From positions 4,149,501-4,213,500 of the forward strand of contig JAKNDB010000098.1 of assembly GCA_024305405.1 (NCBI GenBank): a DNA stretch of 64,000 nucleotides, in the 5' to 3' direction. Of the stretch, positions 1 through 14,173 are shown one piece after another. Every line of letters starts with the position of its first letter. Position 1 is the first letter of the stretch. The DNA is from Dirofilaria immitis (lineage: Eukaryota; Nematoda; Chromadorea; Rhabditida; Onchocercidae). The notes below the pieces were generated by a model that was not told where the DNA came from, did no database searches, and worked only from the letters and a program-made list of their open reading frames with translations. Both the position numbers and the translations under genes were made by a program.

Positions 1-222
1 AAATGGAAGTATGCTCGAAATTTGTATAAATATCCATTAATTTTATATTACTATAGCTTGCTGATAATACTGATAATATTTACATAAACCTATTATAGAA
101 TTAGATAATTAAATATCACAAAACAGATCATATATTATCAGACAGAAAATGAGAATTCTGATATTTTAGTTTGTATGTTGCAATTGATATTTTGATTAGT
201 TATTAATTGATGAATGTTTCAG

Positions 223-3200
223 GAGGATCAAATTGTTTGAAAGTAACAGTAAGTGTCGATTTTAGCGGTTTATTGCGACCGCGATCATCAGCCGGTGAAG
301 TATCCATTGGTTTTATACCGTTACCAACTTTAACTACAACTTGGGAAAATTTCGATGCTGAACTTTTCAAACTTTTTGATGTTAGCATTTTAATCAATAT
401 TTATATTGTTCCAAGACATAATGAAAATTTAAAAAGAACTTATTTTAAAATATGCTTAACATATAATTCATATTTAATACGATATATAGTATGTAATTAT
501 ATCATTTGTAAATCATATATTCCAATCCATGATAATTGATTATCATGGCGTAATTATCTTAGTTGAATTAGTGAAATTGCTTCATTATTATATATTGTAA
601 TATGATCAGGCAGTTTAATTATTATTTCTTGCTTATTTATTATTATAGTGACCTGTTTTGTAGAATTCTACTAATTTATATTTTTTAGGATTACATGGCA
701 AAAATTGATTCAAATCGGACTTTAGAATTAAATAGCCAAGAATCAATAATCGGGTATGAATTTGGTGATTTTATTCGAGATATAGAAACCAATTCTGCTC
801 CATCACCTATACCAGCTGATGTACTTACGCATAATCACGATATACGCATCTATTTAAGAGGTGATTATAATTCGTTGATCAATCATCTAAGAACTTATTA
901 ATTAGGTTTATATCTGATAAGCAAGTGTTTGAGTAATTATTTATTTCTGATTCAGAATGAAATAAGTTTTTATAATTGTCAGATTTTTTCTATTATATTC
1001 GAACTTGAGCATAGTTTTTACGAAAGTTTATGTGTACATATATATATATATATAGAATATGTAAATATTGAAATAGTTATGAATAAATATTATTATGTCA
1101 TATTTGTTTAAACTTTTAAAATAAAATATATCATAAGGAAGAAATTTAAATAATCCATACAATTATTATCTTATATTTCTATTATTTCCATTAAAAATTT
1201 AATTAAATAAAAATTTTAAAAGAAAATTTATTTAACAAATTTATAATATTTTATAGCATTTTAGATATTTATTTGTTAGTGAAAAGATTAACATTTTAAT
1301 ATATTTTATTTTATTTATTTGTTTATAATAATAAAATAAATATAAAAGTGATAATTTCCTTGTGATAATTTACGATAAATCAATTATCATTAATTAAATA
1401 TAATTGAAAAGAAAAAAAATTGTTTGGAAGAATTATCATTACCGAATTATTACAAGTTACAAGTAGGAATAAATAGGCTTAACAATGTTTTTCTTTGTTT
1501 TTTTTTTTTTTAAATTCTTTTTACATTACTCTCTGTAATATATATTCTCTTTTATTTATTATTATATAAATATATTCTTTACTTTTACTACTTTGAATAC
1601 AGTATATTCCCTTCATTCTTTATTATTACTGTACGTGAAATATATTCGTTTTATATATATATATATATGAAGAAGAGTAAATTTAGTGATTTGTTTCAGG
1701 TGTAACACAACGTAGTGTTGATGGCCTTGTGATGGATTGTTTATTTCCACGATCTACGATCGAACTTCTACTCAATGCATTGTTGCAAAATCGTCGTCTG
1801 GTATTATTCGGCGCAACCGGAATTGGTAAATCAAATTTAGCTCGTTTATTGGCTCGATATTTATGCATCAAAATTGGTGGAACATTGCAAAATACTATTG
1901 TTGATATTAAAATTGGCGATGATGATAATGATCGAAATATGGCACAGGTAGTGTTAAATATTCATAAAGCCTTTTCCTTTTAGACATCATTTATACATCA
2001 CCAAAAATTATGTTACATTAAATGATCTGATTGCAATCGAAAAATTTTAATCAATTGATTTAATAAATTATTTATGAATCTAGTTAGTTAAATTTATTTG
2101 AATATTTATATTTCTCTTCTTTAGTTTTTGATTAATTAAGGTACAAAAACAATTAGAATCATTGCTACGCTCAACGAAACCAGTAATTATCTTATTGGAT
2201 AACATTCAACGACATCGTATCGCTTTCCTTAGTTCATCGTTCAATACCGTCGATACACCATCAAAAGAAGGACCTTATGTAATTTGTACCGTAAATCGAG
2301 CGTCACAATTACCCGAATTAGAAGTACTTTTTTTCTCCTTTTTGAATGGAAAAAGGAAATATCTTATTTACTATAAAAATTGTTCATCATAAGAGGATAA
2401 TTCGATTTTACATTTCTTGATAACATATATTAGCCTTTTGATTATATTTGATCTATTTTTCGATTGAATTCTTCAAAAAAAAAAAAACGAACAATTTAAT
2501 TTATCTTTTTGAATTTAAGCTATTGAATAATTCGTGAAATATAATAGAAATATATGTATTTTCTTGAAATAAAATTTTTCAGATTCAGCATAATTTTCGA
2601 ATGTTTCTGTTACCCAATAATATAGATGCAATTCGTGGTTATATGGGACGATTTTGCGACGTCGTATCTTAGAGCATGAGTTTGGTAGTGATGAACGATC
2701 ACCACCGGAAATATATCGAGTTGTCGAATTTTTGCCAAGAGTTTTGTCATCAGTAAATTCAGTAAGTAAACTTAATAATAGCATTTAATAATCAGCATAT
2801 TTGTAAGTTTCATCTATGCTGATTTCTTTTTAGATATTCAGTGATAATTGAAATCTTTAAATTTTAAGTATTCAGGAAAAGTTAGATAATAAAAATAAAT
2901 GATAATAATAATGAGTATTGCTCAAATAATTAATCATTTATTTATAAAGAAAAAGATAAATAAATTTGAAAAAAAGGAAAGCAGATATACAAAACATGTA
3001 AATTACAGTTCATCGAGAAAGCGAATTCCCGAGATGTAACAATAGGACCACGTTTATTCCTCCAATGTCCACTAAGTGTGATGCAATCACGCGAATGGTT
3101 TATCAAATTATGGAATCAAATGATAATTCCATACATGATCAAAGTAGCTAAAGAAGGTTGTTATTTATATATGTTGATCTAATCAAAATGTCATCTTCAT

Positions 3201-3796
3201 ATTTTCAACTTATTCCGGAATTGTATCATAGAAATTATTAACTTGACGACATTTAGAATAATCATATTAAAAATGATTGGATGAGACTAAGAATTACTGA
3301 GATGAATTAGGAGTGATTCCAGATTGACGTAATACTATTTGGACTTTTGAAATTTGTAGAATTTATTTCCTGTTTACTATCAGTAGCTTACACTGATTTA
3401 TTTATTCAGATTGATACAAATTATTTTAATCTAAATTTTATATATCCTTGCAGTTGATTGCTTCAGATGGAAACGAATGTTTGAAAATTAAATATTTGTT
3501 CAAATTTCATTCATTTTTTAAAATCTCTACCACTCGCTTTATATTCCAATTAATTCTTTAATTTCATAGGTGTGAAAGTGCTTGGACGATGTGGTAGTTT
3601 TGAAGATCCGACTGATTTTGTTTGCGAGCAATGGCCTTGGTTAGAAGGATCAGCTGCGGAACAAGTACTTCAGCGATTATCGCCAATCAAAGAATCAATG
3701 TCAAATCAGCCGAATAGCAGCCAATTTGATCCATTAGAAGCACTAATTCGAATTCAAGCCAATAATGCTAATTCGCAACAAGAAGTGGTACAGTAA
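223..3796 (+). CDS. unc-53: UNC-53 / neuron navigator (NAV) family protein, C-terminal part
   Basis: UNC-53/NAV proteins are cytoskeletal regulators of axon guidance and cell migration with a C-terminal AAA-like ATPase. Seven exons are readable: 223-380, 689-860, 1700-1947, 2141-2323, 2583-2761, 3009-3156 and 3570-3796 (stop TAA). The 5' part lies outside the window. Family landmarks in order are a TTWENFD segment, the Walker A motif GATGIGKS (about 1804-1830), the Walker B strand VIILLDN, HNFRMFLLPNN, then VTIGPRLFLQCP and WFIKLWNQMIIPY, and a tail resembling the SxxDPLxALxxxQ tail of vertebrate NAVs. Exon 2583-2761 is 179 nt and changes frame at the T run 2652-2655: one missing T turns the conserved GYMGRF-LRRR segment into a stop, and adding one base makes it 180 nt so that both flanking phases fit. 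In Walker B the second acidic residue is Asn. Identification is firm; the frame slip is probably a sequence error. Confidence 0.93.
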
Positions 3797-5831
3797 AGTT
3801 AAATTTTAATAGAAATTTCTTCATTTAAATTCTATTTCTAAAAGCTTTCGTATCATAATTAATTTTGCTCATCAGCAATTAATTTGTTGTGACTATATGC
3901 ATTTTTTTCATGTTGCGAAAATTATTTATTACATAAATGTTAGCAGTATACTTATTTGTTCAATCATATGGTAACATTGATTTTAAATAGGCTCCAACTT
4001 TTTTCATTGTTATATTAAACTGAAAATTGAAAACCTTCTCTATGGAGGAGTCTTTTTCCTTTTTGTACTTATTATGTTTATCGGAAAATTAAACGTTAAT
4101 CATTCTAAATTTTCCGGTATTTGCCTGTATCGTGCATTCCTTTCTTTACCTATAATTTATTCAATTTTTAATCTCCAAAATTGATTTTTCTTTTCTTTTT
4201 AATTCAGATGCGCGTAATTTATAAACATATAAGTTTGGCAGAAAATATTTAAATGAAAAGCAAAATTTTATTTAAAAATTTTTTTTTTTAAATATTATCT
4301 TTTAAAATATATTTATTTCATTTTATTTTATTTTAGATTTTCTTTTGCCTTCAGCTGTAAATTTTAAGCCTTTTAGTAATTATTCTTTTGCAAATGTATG
4401 TATAAGATTGTTATGTTTATGCGTTATTTTCACGTAAATTCACGCTACTGATTTATAATACAACATCATTGTTTGTATACTTCTTGTAGGGCTCTCTATC
4501 AAATTTCACGGGTTCTTTTTTCCTAATGTTATTTCAGTTGCTTCCAATTATTCTCAAGTTTCAAATATTATGCCTATAATTAAGATAATCTGAACTTCAA
4601 TGGATCATCAATCATTATTATCATTTCCTTCGTCCGTATTCTGCTCTTTATTGTCAGAAGTCATCAAGTTGAATTATATAAATTTCGTGTTGACATTTGG
4701 AGTTTTTTTTTGTATTAATCAGTCCGCCAAATCCATTTCTCCAGTCTTTTACTTACTTATCCGTAATGTTTTTATCGTTATTGAACAAGGCGATTTATTT
4801 ATGTAAATTTGATGCTGATTTCCCGTTGATATTAATGATGTCTTCAAAAGCGATCATTTATGATTTCTTGAATGAAAAAAAATGTAAAATATTTAATTCA
4901 GTAAATTAATAATCTGTGATTACTAATTACTGGAAGTTATTAGATTTCCTTTTTCATTTTATTTAGACTATTTCATTACATTTATATTTTCTACTTCCAA
5001 TTTCATCTTACTTATGCTAACAGAAAGAGTTTAATTTTCAATAAATGCTATCAATCAATTTTGTTTTTTTGTTCTTTTTTATTTCTAATAATTTTTATTC
5101 GTTTAATGCTTGTTAATTTTTTTATATTTAAAGCAATATTTTAATATAATAAAACTTGAAAATACTCGAATACTTTGGAATGGTTAAATAGTGAATCGAC
5201 AATAACATTTCTTTCAATTATATTTAGTATACGATTATGTTAACAACAATGCCATATAATAGATACCTGGGCGAATAAATCGGCTTCATGATTAATGGCA
5301 GCTTCATGAATAGTCGACGGACAGATACATCGAAACGGCATAATCTTTTGAGACTTCAAGCTATTTCATTTTTCACTTTCTGCAGTAATTACTGCTGAGA
5401 AAAGAAAATTTATATAGCTTTTCTTCTTCTTCAAAATTGGAGAACAGAATCCTCTTCCTTATTTCTCGTTTATTGGAGATTGCTAGCTAGAAATTGGTGG
5501 ATTTTGGTTATTATGGCTCGATTAGGTCGACAATAGATTTTATTTGGATTTGTTGTTACAGCATCGTATCTTCTTTTAGCTTTCTCGTTCTCTTTTAGCT
5601 TCACTACTACTGTTACTCGTGCCGTCGATGTAGCTGTCGAATTGAGCTTCAGCTGTGGTCGAATTCGCACTGTCTTCAAGTAATTGTTGTCAAGTAACTG
5701 ATTCCAACTCCGAAATCCTTCACTTTTAAATGTTTCGGAGCTCCCGCTGTATCTACACTGCAAGCTATTTCATTTTTCACGTTTAATTCTGAGCATCCAA
5801 ACTTATTGAAGATGCTCGACGAAGTTAGCTA
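3797..5831. other. intergenic, no gene supported
   Basis: AT-rich spacer downstream of unc-53. Short open frames at 4600-4909 have no splice context or recognisable family. From about 5250 to 5831 the base composition is more balanced. A roughly 20-bp sequence (CAAGCTATTTCATTTTTCAC) occurs twice, near 5357 and 5761. This part probably belongs to the degenerate dispersed repeat that ends at 6076. Confidence 0.5.
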
Positions 5832-6076
5832 GCGAGATAATATTAAGGGTGGTGGTATTGGATTGTTATTGGTTTTACATATTGCTATCTTTATTAATTC
5901 GTTTTATTGAATTTTAATTATTGAGTTTGTTATCGTATTGCAATAACTTCTCGTATTAGAGTTTTAATTACCCAAATTTGAAAAGAATTTTTCATTAAAC
6001 GGATAATGATATTTTGCTGTTTTTGATCTTCTGAAAGAATAAATTCTTATAATTATTATTGTTCATGAAATCAATC
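5832..6076 (+). repeat. 245-bp dispersed direct repeat, copy 1
   Basis: This stretch is repeated almost base for base at 8236-8480, in the same orientation and at exactly the same length. Both copies start GCGAGATAATATTAAGGG and end GTTCATGAAATCAATC; I see only about four to five substitutions. Similar but gapped sequence (TTATTGAAG...GATGCTCG) precedes both copies, so the repeat probably starts slightly upstream. No terminal inverted repeats or coding capacity were seen. It may be the end of a non-autonomous element or a solo terminal repeat. Confidence 0.85.
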
Positions 6077-8235
6077 AAATTCAAATCTTCGTCTCTTTTT
6101 AATTAGCAATGAATAAATTTTCAAATCGAGACTATGTGTGTATGTGTGTGTGTGTGCGTGTGTGTGTGTGTGTGTGTATGTGTGTGTGATATGTTTATTG
6201 TGTTTTCTGATCTGTTTATTCATATTTGTGTATAAGCAGTAAAAATGTTTCAGTGTAATTATGTCATAATATATATATATATATATTTCTCGTTTTATTT
6301 TCATAATTGTCTTCATTCTTTTCTTTTCCTTGTTCTCTCAGCTAGATATGATACATAACACAGATGACTTTCATTGTTATGAGAAAATATCATATTATAA
6401 ATGTATTGCAAAAATATGACAACTCCTTCAGCTTAGATAAAACTCGAAGAATGTGAATAGCATGGTATAAAAATTCTTGAAGAAGCAAGACAAGAAATTT
6501 TTAGATTTAAGATTCAGAAAAGGTGAACAATAGTTGGAAATTTTATTTCAGAAATCAATTCAAAATGATAAAGTAAGAAGGGACAGTGGTGAAACATCTA
6601 ACAAAGATGGAGAGGATAAATAATTTAATTATTATACTTCCCTCTCCGCTTGAAATTCATATTCAAAAGATTATAGTTCGACTTAACGATCAACGATATG
6701 CAAGCAAGTGATATTTATTAGTTTTTTTGTGAAGGATAAGTTTGTCGAAAAATTTATCCCATAAAAATAATTAATTTATACATATAGAACATCAAAATAA
6801 TCACCATGGTGCTTTTCGAATCTTTGAACTCTTTCTACATATTACTTACTTTCATGATTTTCCGACACATTTTATCTTCTTAGATTCCATATCTTCTTTT
6901 TCATTTTTAATCACATTCTTTGATATCGCTTTTATTATCCTCTTCTGAATCCGAAGAGTTGATTAAATTTTCGAATATTTTTTCCATATTTTACTTTTAC
7001 TGAACGGATTTATTTCTCTATTATGTATTATAATTTTCCAGGATTATATATTTTGATTTCCCAAGATTATGTATCCAGTTTCCCAGGATTACTTATTCTA
7101 ATTTGTATGTTCTGATATCGTATATTCCAATTACTCTTTATAGGATATTTTTTTCATTATAAACACTTACCTTTTTCTCAGTATTCCTTTGTTTGCTTCA
7201 AAATTTCAGAGCGAAATTGGGATCTTTCTCGAAGGAACGGCAAGCAGTACCAGAAATATCAAAAGTTATCCAAACTTTTCGATGATTTTGTATCACTATT
7301 TCAGGACAAAGTTCTTCGAATAATAGCTTAAGGATATATTATTTTTCATTTTTGTTATTTGTCATATTACCATTTACATCACTGTGCAATGACGATAATT
7401 GGCAAATGACTTATAATATATAAAGTAACGATATAGAATTCAGAATGTCTGAAAAAAGTTAAAAAGAAAAATTTTTAGCTCATCAGTTGACAGTTAACGC
7501 TTTTTTCTTTCATCCTTTTCCTTCTTTGTGATAAAATTGTGTTTAGACTAGAAACATTTCGAAAAATTGCTAAGGCTTATTTTCTATAAAAATGATAACG
7601 AAATATCAGAAAGCGTTGCTCATTTGATATTTTGAGTAAATTTAAATTATGCTAAAATTTGGCAGACAGTTTAACATAACGATCGATATGAGATTTAGCC
7701 AAGAAATTTATATTTATTTGAATAAAAACGATAATATAAAAATACATTTGAATTCTTTCGTTTTAAGCGAAGATATTTCTTCATATTTGACGATATGCGC
7801 ATCTTTTTTTATAAAATCCACAAATTTTCGCTTGATTTATTTTTTTGTTTTACTCATTTGCTGTAAAATAATTCGCTTCAAAAAAAAGGATCTAACGAAA
7901 ACTTTTATCATCATCATGATGTGAAAAAATTATTTCATTTTTCATTTTCTGTGCATCAAATTAGTTAAATTAGCAAATTTGTCAGAATTTACTCATTTTC
8001 TAATTCATTTACTTAAGTAATTTGTGTTAAGAATAAACGTGAAATTCGGTGACAAAAAAAATTATAATGATTTATAATTAAATGCGTTATAGATATATTA
8101 ATTTGTATGTCAAAATATTTTAAATTGGTTCTATTAGTAATCATGTTTACGTTTCTCTAATAAAAGTTTGCGACCTCACAGCTGGTTTGAAACTGCAAAA
8201 TGCGAAATCCAAATCATTATTGAAGGTGATGCTCG
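6077..8235. other. spacer between the two 245-bp repeats
   Basis: It contains a TG/GTGTAT microsatellite (about 6134-6189), a short AT run (about 6268-6287) and otherwise AT-rich DNA. The open frame at 7649-7924 is low in complexity, has no splice signals or family match, and is not called as a gene. No reverse transcriptase or transposase signature was seen between the repeat copies. Confidence 0.5.
6134..6189 (+). repeat. (TG)n microsatellite
   Basis: Alternating TG with a few interruptions (TATG, GCGTG). The minus-strand open frame over it is a His/Thr-rich artefact of the repeat. Confidence 0.9.
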
Positions 8236-8480
8236 GCGAGATAATATTAAGGGTGGTGGTATTGGATTGTTATTGCTTTTACATATTGCTATCTTTATTA
8301 ATTCGTTTTATTGAATTTTAATTATTGAGTTTGTTATCGTATTGCAATAACTTCTTGTATTAGAGTTTTAATTACCCAAATTTGAAAAGAATTCTTCATT
8401 TAACGGATAATGATATTTTGCTGTTTTTGATCTTCTGAAAGAATAAATTCTTATAATTATTATTGTTCATGAAATCAATC
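8236..8480 (+). repeat. 245-bp dispersed direct repeat, copy 2
   Basis: Second copy of the repeat at 5832-6076: same strand, same length, a handful of substitutions. Similarity stops abruptly at its 3' end (AAATTC after copy 1, GAACAA after copy 2), which marks a real repeat boundary. Confidence 0.85.
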
Positions 8481-9748
<1,268 letters not shown>

Positions 9749-11689
9749 ATGGCTGTACTGATACCAATCATACCATGCGTATTTATTTTTCTACTTTGTC
9801 TTCTTATTGGCTTTGTTGGCAATACCGCGCTAATTCTGGCTACTATTCAGAACAAGTATATTATTGATTGATTGAATATTTATGATTAATTTTTGATCAC
9901 TAGTGATTACTTGATCAGTGATAACAGTTTATATGATAATTAATCAGTATGTCAGCTCACTAATTTTTGCACGAAGTATAAAATATCTACGAACACGAGA
10001 AAGTCTTATTTAAAGTATGCATATAAAAATTCATATAAAAATGGGTAATTTATAAGAAACTTCTATAACTTTTTGTAGTAAATATAAAATTAGTTTCAAC
10101 TTTAATATTTATAATCTCAAACTTTAAAATAACTTCGGAACTGCTATAATTGATTGGATTTCAGGCGTCTGCATAGTGCTTGCAACATATGCATAGCATT
10201 AAGTGCATTTGGTGATATTCTTCATCAAATGGGTCATATCCCATTTGCATATTTTATTTTCACCGGAATTACTTCTATACCGTTACGAACATGTATTTGG
10301 ATACAATTAATACCCAATTTTGGTCTAAATTTTGCAATGATTACATTATTCTCTATTGGTGTGGATCGAGCATTCGCAATCCTGAAACCTTTAAGGTAAA
10401 TATTTGAACGAAAAAGTAAATTCAATTCTTTCGGTGGATACAATTACGCTGCTTAATTTCTTATTGTCCTCTTCTGAATTCGAATGTATTTCTAAATGAA
10501 AATTGTTATTTTTATTTGCAGATATCAAAAAATGAAAAAGTTTAATATTCTAGCGATAATGATCTTACCATCTGCATTCTATGCAATTGCTATGCTTATA
10601 ATGGTTTTCATTTGCGAAGAAAATAAAGAGTTAGATTTTCTAGATAGATAATCAATGACAATTACTAGAATTGAACTTATACAAGTAGGATAATGTGCTT
10701 CAATAGGCGATAATGATTAGCTTTTTAAAAGAAAATTGAAGAAGTACCAATATGTTACCGACTGAAAAAAACTTTTTGTTTCACTTTCTTTTGATTGATG
10801 TGGAAAAAATTGAACTGATTTTTCTATTAAGAGGAATATGGAACAAAAGAATGATAATAGAGAAATGAAAAATATGACAGAAAATAAACTTGAAAAAGCG
10901 TTGTTTTAAAAAAGAAAAAAGAACAAATCTTAATAAATAATATCAATAGTACGAAAAAAAAAAAAGCATGCGAAATGTTGGACCGTCCGATATATGGAAT
11001 ATATAGAAAGATTTAGAAGCATTCTGATTTCAAGATGTACACTACTGCTATATTTCTATTTCATTTCCTAAATAACTCTTGGCATATCTTTGCTTTATTT
11101 ATAGTACTAAAGTAATCTGTGTTCTGGTAGCGGTATACAATAGTCGAACGGATCCGATTTGGAGCATTTCACAAACTGCTATTAATTTAGCAACAATTAT
11201 CATTTACACAATACTGAGCCGAGTCATAGTGAAAATTGAAATAGGTGAACCATTTAATTAGATGATAAATTAAAGTAAATATCAATTCAAACGATGTTCA
11301 TCCAAAATATTCCATCCCCTTTCATATCATTCAAATATCCTTTAACTTGCTATTACTTCTTTATTGCAATTATTCTATCAAATATTCTATGAAAATCTAA
11401 TCAATTATAATGAAATGTATGATAATATTCCACAACTTTTAATTGCAGCAACTAAAAATTTCGAGGTATTTCATACATTAAAGATAGCTGCGGCATTTAT
11501 CGGATTAGGACAGTTAGCAACAATGATGATAAATATGTTGTCGGTATTGTTTGGATCTTCCGGAATGACGAAAGTTTATATAAAATGCTATGCGGGAATA
11601 TTTATCAATACAAGCATTTCATTCAATTCCTTATTTTATTATTGGAGAAGGTAAAAATTAATAAAGTAATTTTTTTATTTTGCAGCTAA
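9749..11689 (+). CDS. Srsx-type serpentine chemoreceptor (7TM GPCR)
   Basis: Nematode Srsx receptors are seven-transmembrane GPCRs, mostly sensory. Six exons fit with matching phases: 9749-9855, 10165-10395, 10522-10629, 11105-11244, 11449-11650 and 11686-11689, giving about 263 residues. ATG 9749 opens TM1 ([16 protein letters not shown]). Exon 2 carries TM2 and TM3 and ends in the DRY-region variant [13 protein letters not shown]. Exon 3 is TM4, exon 4 is TM5 with the preceding ICVLVAVYN, and exon 5 holds TM6 and TM7, ending FYYWR. The family normally continues YWRSSEYR; here the only nearby acceptor (TTTTGCAG at 11685) gives YWRS and then an immediate stop, so the tail is very short unless a distant exon is used. 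Exon 3 uses donor GTTAGA. The family call is inferred from motif layout; the ligand is unknown. Confidence 0.82.
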
Positions 11690-12437
11690 AATATCGAAAA
11701 AGATTGTTCTGATGTTGGAATATTGCTTGAAAATATCAATCTTCAATTGCTATTATTAGCAATTGAAGATTGATGGACTTAATGAGTGTAATTTTAAAAA
11801 ATATTGCTGCAGCATGGAATATCGAAATGAATTTAACAGGCAATTGAAAAAATTTCCTTGCTTAAAGAATGTCATAAAATGGTGACACCAATATGCATAT
11901 ATATAATGCAGTTCATCAGCACGATTTAACCGATAAGAAGAGCTCTAGAATATTTATTTGTGGAAACAATGCTACAATTTGATTCCGTTTTTTAATTGAA
12001 TGATGTCCATGAAGATCAATGAAAACGAATCAGAGATTAGTAGGAATAATGATAGTGGTTATTGTTATAGTCATAATTTAGGCTAATTCTCATGTACTTT
12101 TAACGTCACTTCTTGAAAATCATTCAAAACCTATTTTTATAATAAAACCGATAATTTTTAATTATAAAAAGCATTGGAAAAGGATATTACTTTTTGTTAA
12201 CTACTGTAGTGAAAAATTTCTTCCTATTTTTTGCGTTGCAACAAGATAGATAGAGTTGCAAATTTTTTATTTTCAATTAAGTTCCAATTATTGCCAAAGA
12301 CAAAATTCAAAGACACCAATCTCAAAATTGGGTAATAAATCATAATACGAGAAGTTTCATAATACATCAATGAACGCAGCGATTATAATGAACTAAACAT
12401 TTTCAATGATATCAGCAAGACAAGTTCAATGACGATA
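11690..12437. other. intergenic, no gene seen
   Basis: AT-rich spacer after the receptor. It contains a short inverted repeat around 11738-11775 (ATCAATCTTCAATTGCTA against TAGCAATTGAAGATTGAT) that would form a strong hairpin. No coding signal was seen. Confidence 0.45.
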
Positions 12438-12663
12438 ACGTAAACCAAGAAAAAGGAGAATTGAAAAGGATACTCGACTTGTAGTAGATCTAACCGACCT
12501 CGTTGAAGTACTGCTCTCAAATGGTCTAATATTTTGGACCCTTTTCTTTATAAGTGGTAGATCCTGGTACGGTTGTGAATTCTCATATAGGGCTTTTTTA
12601 GCTTGTGGGAAATATAGCCCAAAGATAAAGGTAGAAAATTGTAGCTTACCTCTTTCCTTATAA
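12438..12663. other. balanced-composition island, open on both strands
   Basis: This roughly 225-bp stretch is clearly less AT-rich than its flanks and is open, without an ATG start, on both strands. Plus frame: reads from CGT near 12440 (segments LVVDLTDLVEVLLSNGLIFW, GRSWYGCEFSYRAFLACGKY) to TAA near 12661. Minus frame: reads YKERGKLQFSTFIFGLYFPQ and onward. Neither reading is recognised. It may be a remnant of an inserted element or an orphan exon (a possible donor GGTAGAAAA follows the plus frame). No function is claimed. Confidence 0.35.
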
Positions 12664-14173
12664 ATGAATATGAACGTTAGCGACGCTCATATTTTCTTTT
12701 ATCATGGAAATCTTTCGCAATTTATTCGCGACAACTAGAATATCAGTGCAATGCAAATTAGTTTCAAGCAATATTGTGCATTTATGCTTTATCTATAAGC
12801 GCTTTAATTTTAAAATGAAATGTTTTGATTTGGCTGAAATTTGTTTAAAACTTGAATAATAGTGCAAAATTCTAACATTATCTTTAATCTGATTCATCAT
12901 ATTTAAAACTGGTGATTGCTTTTTACGTAAAATTATTTTCATAACTATTACAATGTGAAATTATGCTAAAGATTTTCAAAGTTCCTCAAATTTAATCAGA
13001 AATTTTTTGAAAACTCTTAAATTATATGCTATTTACATTTACAAAAAAGCATGAGAATTATGAACAGAGTTAAATATACCTAGGAACAACGAAACCCATC
13101 ATTTCGGACATTATTTCGTTCATCTAATTCGTGAAATATTAATGTGCCACTGCTAATAAACTTCATTGATGTTTGAAATCTCTTGATCTTGTTCCAAATT
13201 CAAAACTCTATCGAGTGGATTCTTCTGAGAAATGAATTATCGATTTCAATCTTTCACATTTTTTTTTTTTCATTATTTCAATCTCAGTTTCGCTGAATTG
13301 CAGCAGGTTTGAATTTAGTTTCATCTTCATACTATTTGAGCATTTGTTGTCACATATGTTAAAATTTTCGATATTTTAGAAGAATCTAATTTAATTTAAA
13401 AATGCCAACAATTATTGCCATGTCATTAGAATACATCAAATCGTTTTTTAAATATATTCATAATTTAATCTCCTTCATTCGGAAGAACGACCCATAACTT
13501 TGCTAATAAAATTGTGTCAAATTCTACCTTCACAAATTATTTCACTGACTGAAAACCTACAAACAATCCGACTACCGTTCTATAAATTTTTAGAAGTCAA
13601 TATGAAGAAGCAAAATTTAAACAGTTCATATTTTTTTGAAACTTTAATTTGTCTTCATACTTCCTTAAAACTTTGAGCATTGGAATATATCGAATTTCCG
13701 CCTATATCATATATATATATATATATAATTTTCGTACATAATAGTCATATGTAAAATATTATTAAAAATTCATATTATTAAATAAACAAACCAATGCTGA
13801 AAAATCTGATTGTTTCTTAATATTAATGAATTTCAATTTTTTGATTGAAAAAAGTTAAGTGATTTAAAGATTCAATTGCTTTTGCTTGTGTAGTAAATCT
13901 ATTGATAAAGATTTTAAAATTTAATTTGATCAATGCATTAAATTGCGCCAATAATGAATTTACAAATGATAGATTTTTGTTCCCATATCTTTTTAGCTAT
14001 CAAAAAGTAAATTAATTAATAACACTAAAAACAAATGAAATGAAAAAACTGGCATAAACATATAATATATTTTTCTAAAACGAAGCCTATTTGCAAATCA
14101 TTGGAAGACATAAAATTTATTCTAAACAATACAAGCAATAATAATTACGAATAATTCATATAAACAAAGATAA
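12664..14173. other. intergenic, no gene seen
   Basis: AT-rich spacer. Only low-complexity tracts (poly-T near 13260, AT near 13708-13727) and no exon-like stretch were found. Any first exon of the membrane protein at 14174-14770 should lie here but was not recognised. Confidence 0.4.

Noticed and set aside
2652..2655. Reading unc-53 and the other slipped genes as pseudogenes
   Set aside because: All other exons, splice sites and conserved residues are intact, and one base restores phase in each case; sequence error is simpler.
5470..5763. 97-codon minus-strand open frame with mixed composition
   Set aside because: No family or splice signals recognised. It probably lies in a degenerate repeat, so it is described only as part of that region.
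6071..6316. Minus-strand open frame rich in His and Thr
   Set aside because: It is only the translation of the TG and AT microsatellites.
7649..7924. 91-codon plus-strand open frame
   Set aside because: Composition matches background AT-rich DNA; no supporting signals.
12438..12663. Wolbachia-to-nucleus transfer
   Set aside because: Possible in a filarial genome, but no bacterial gene is recognisable in the island, so it is reported only as a compositional anomaly.
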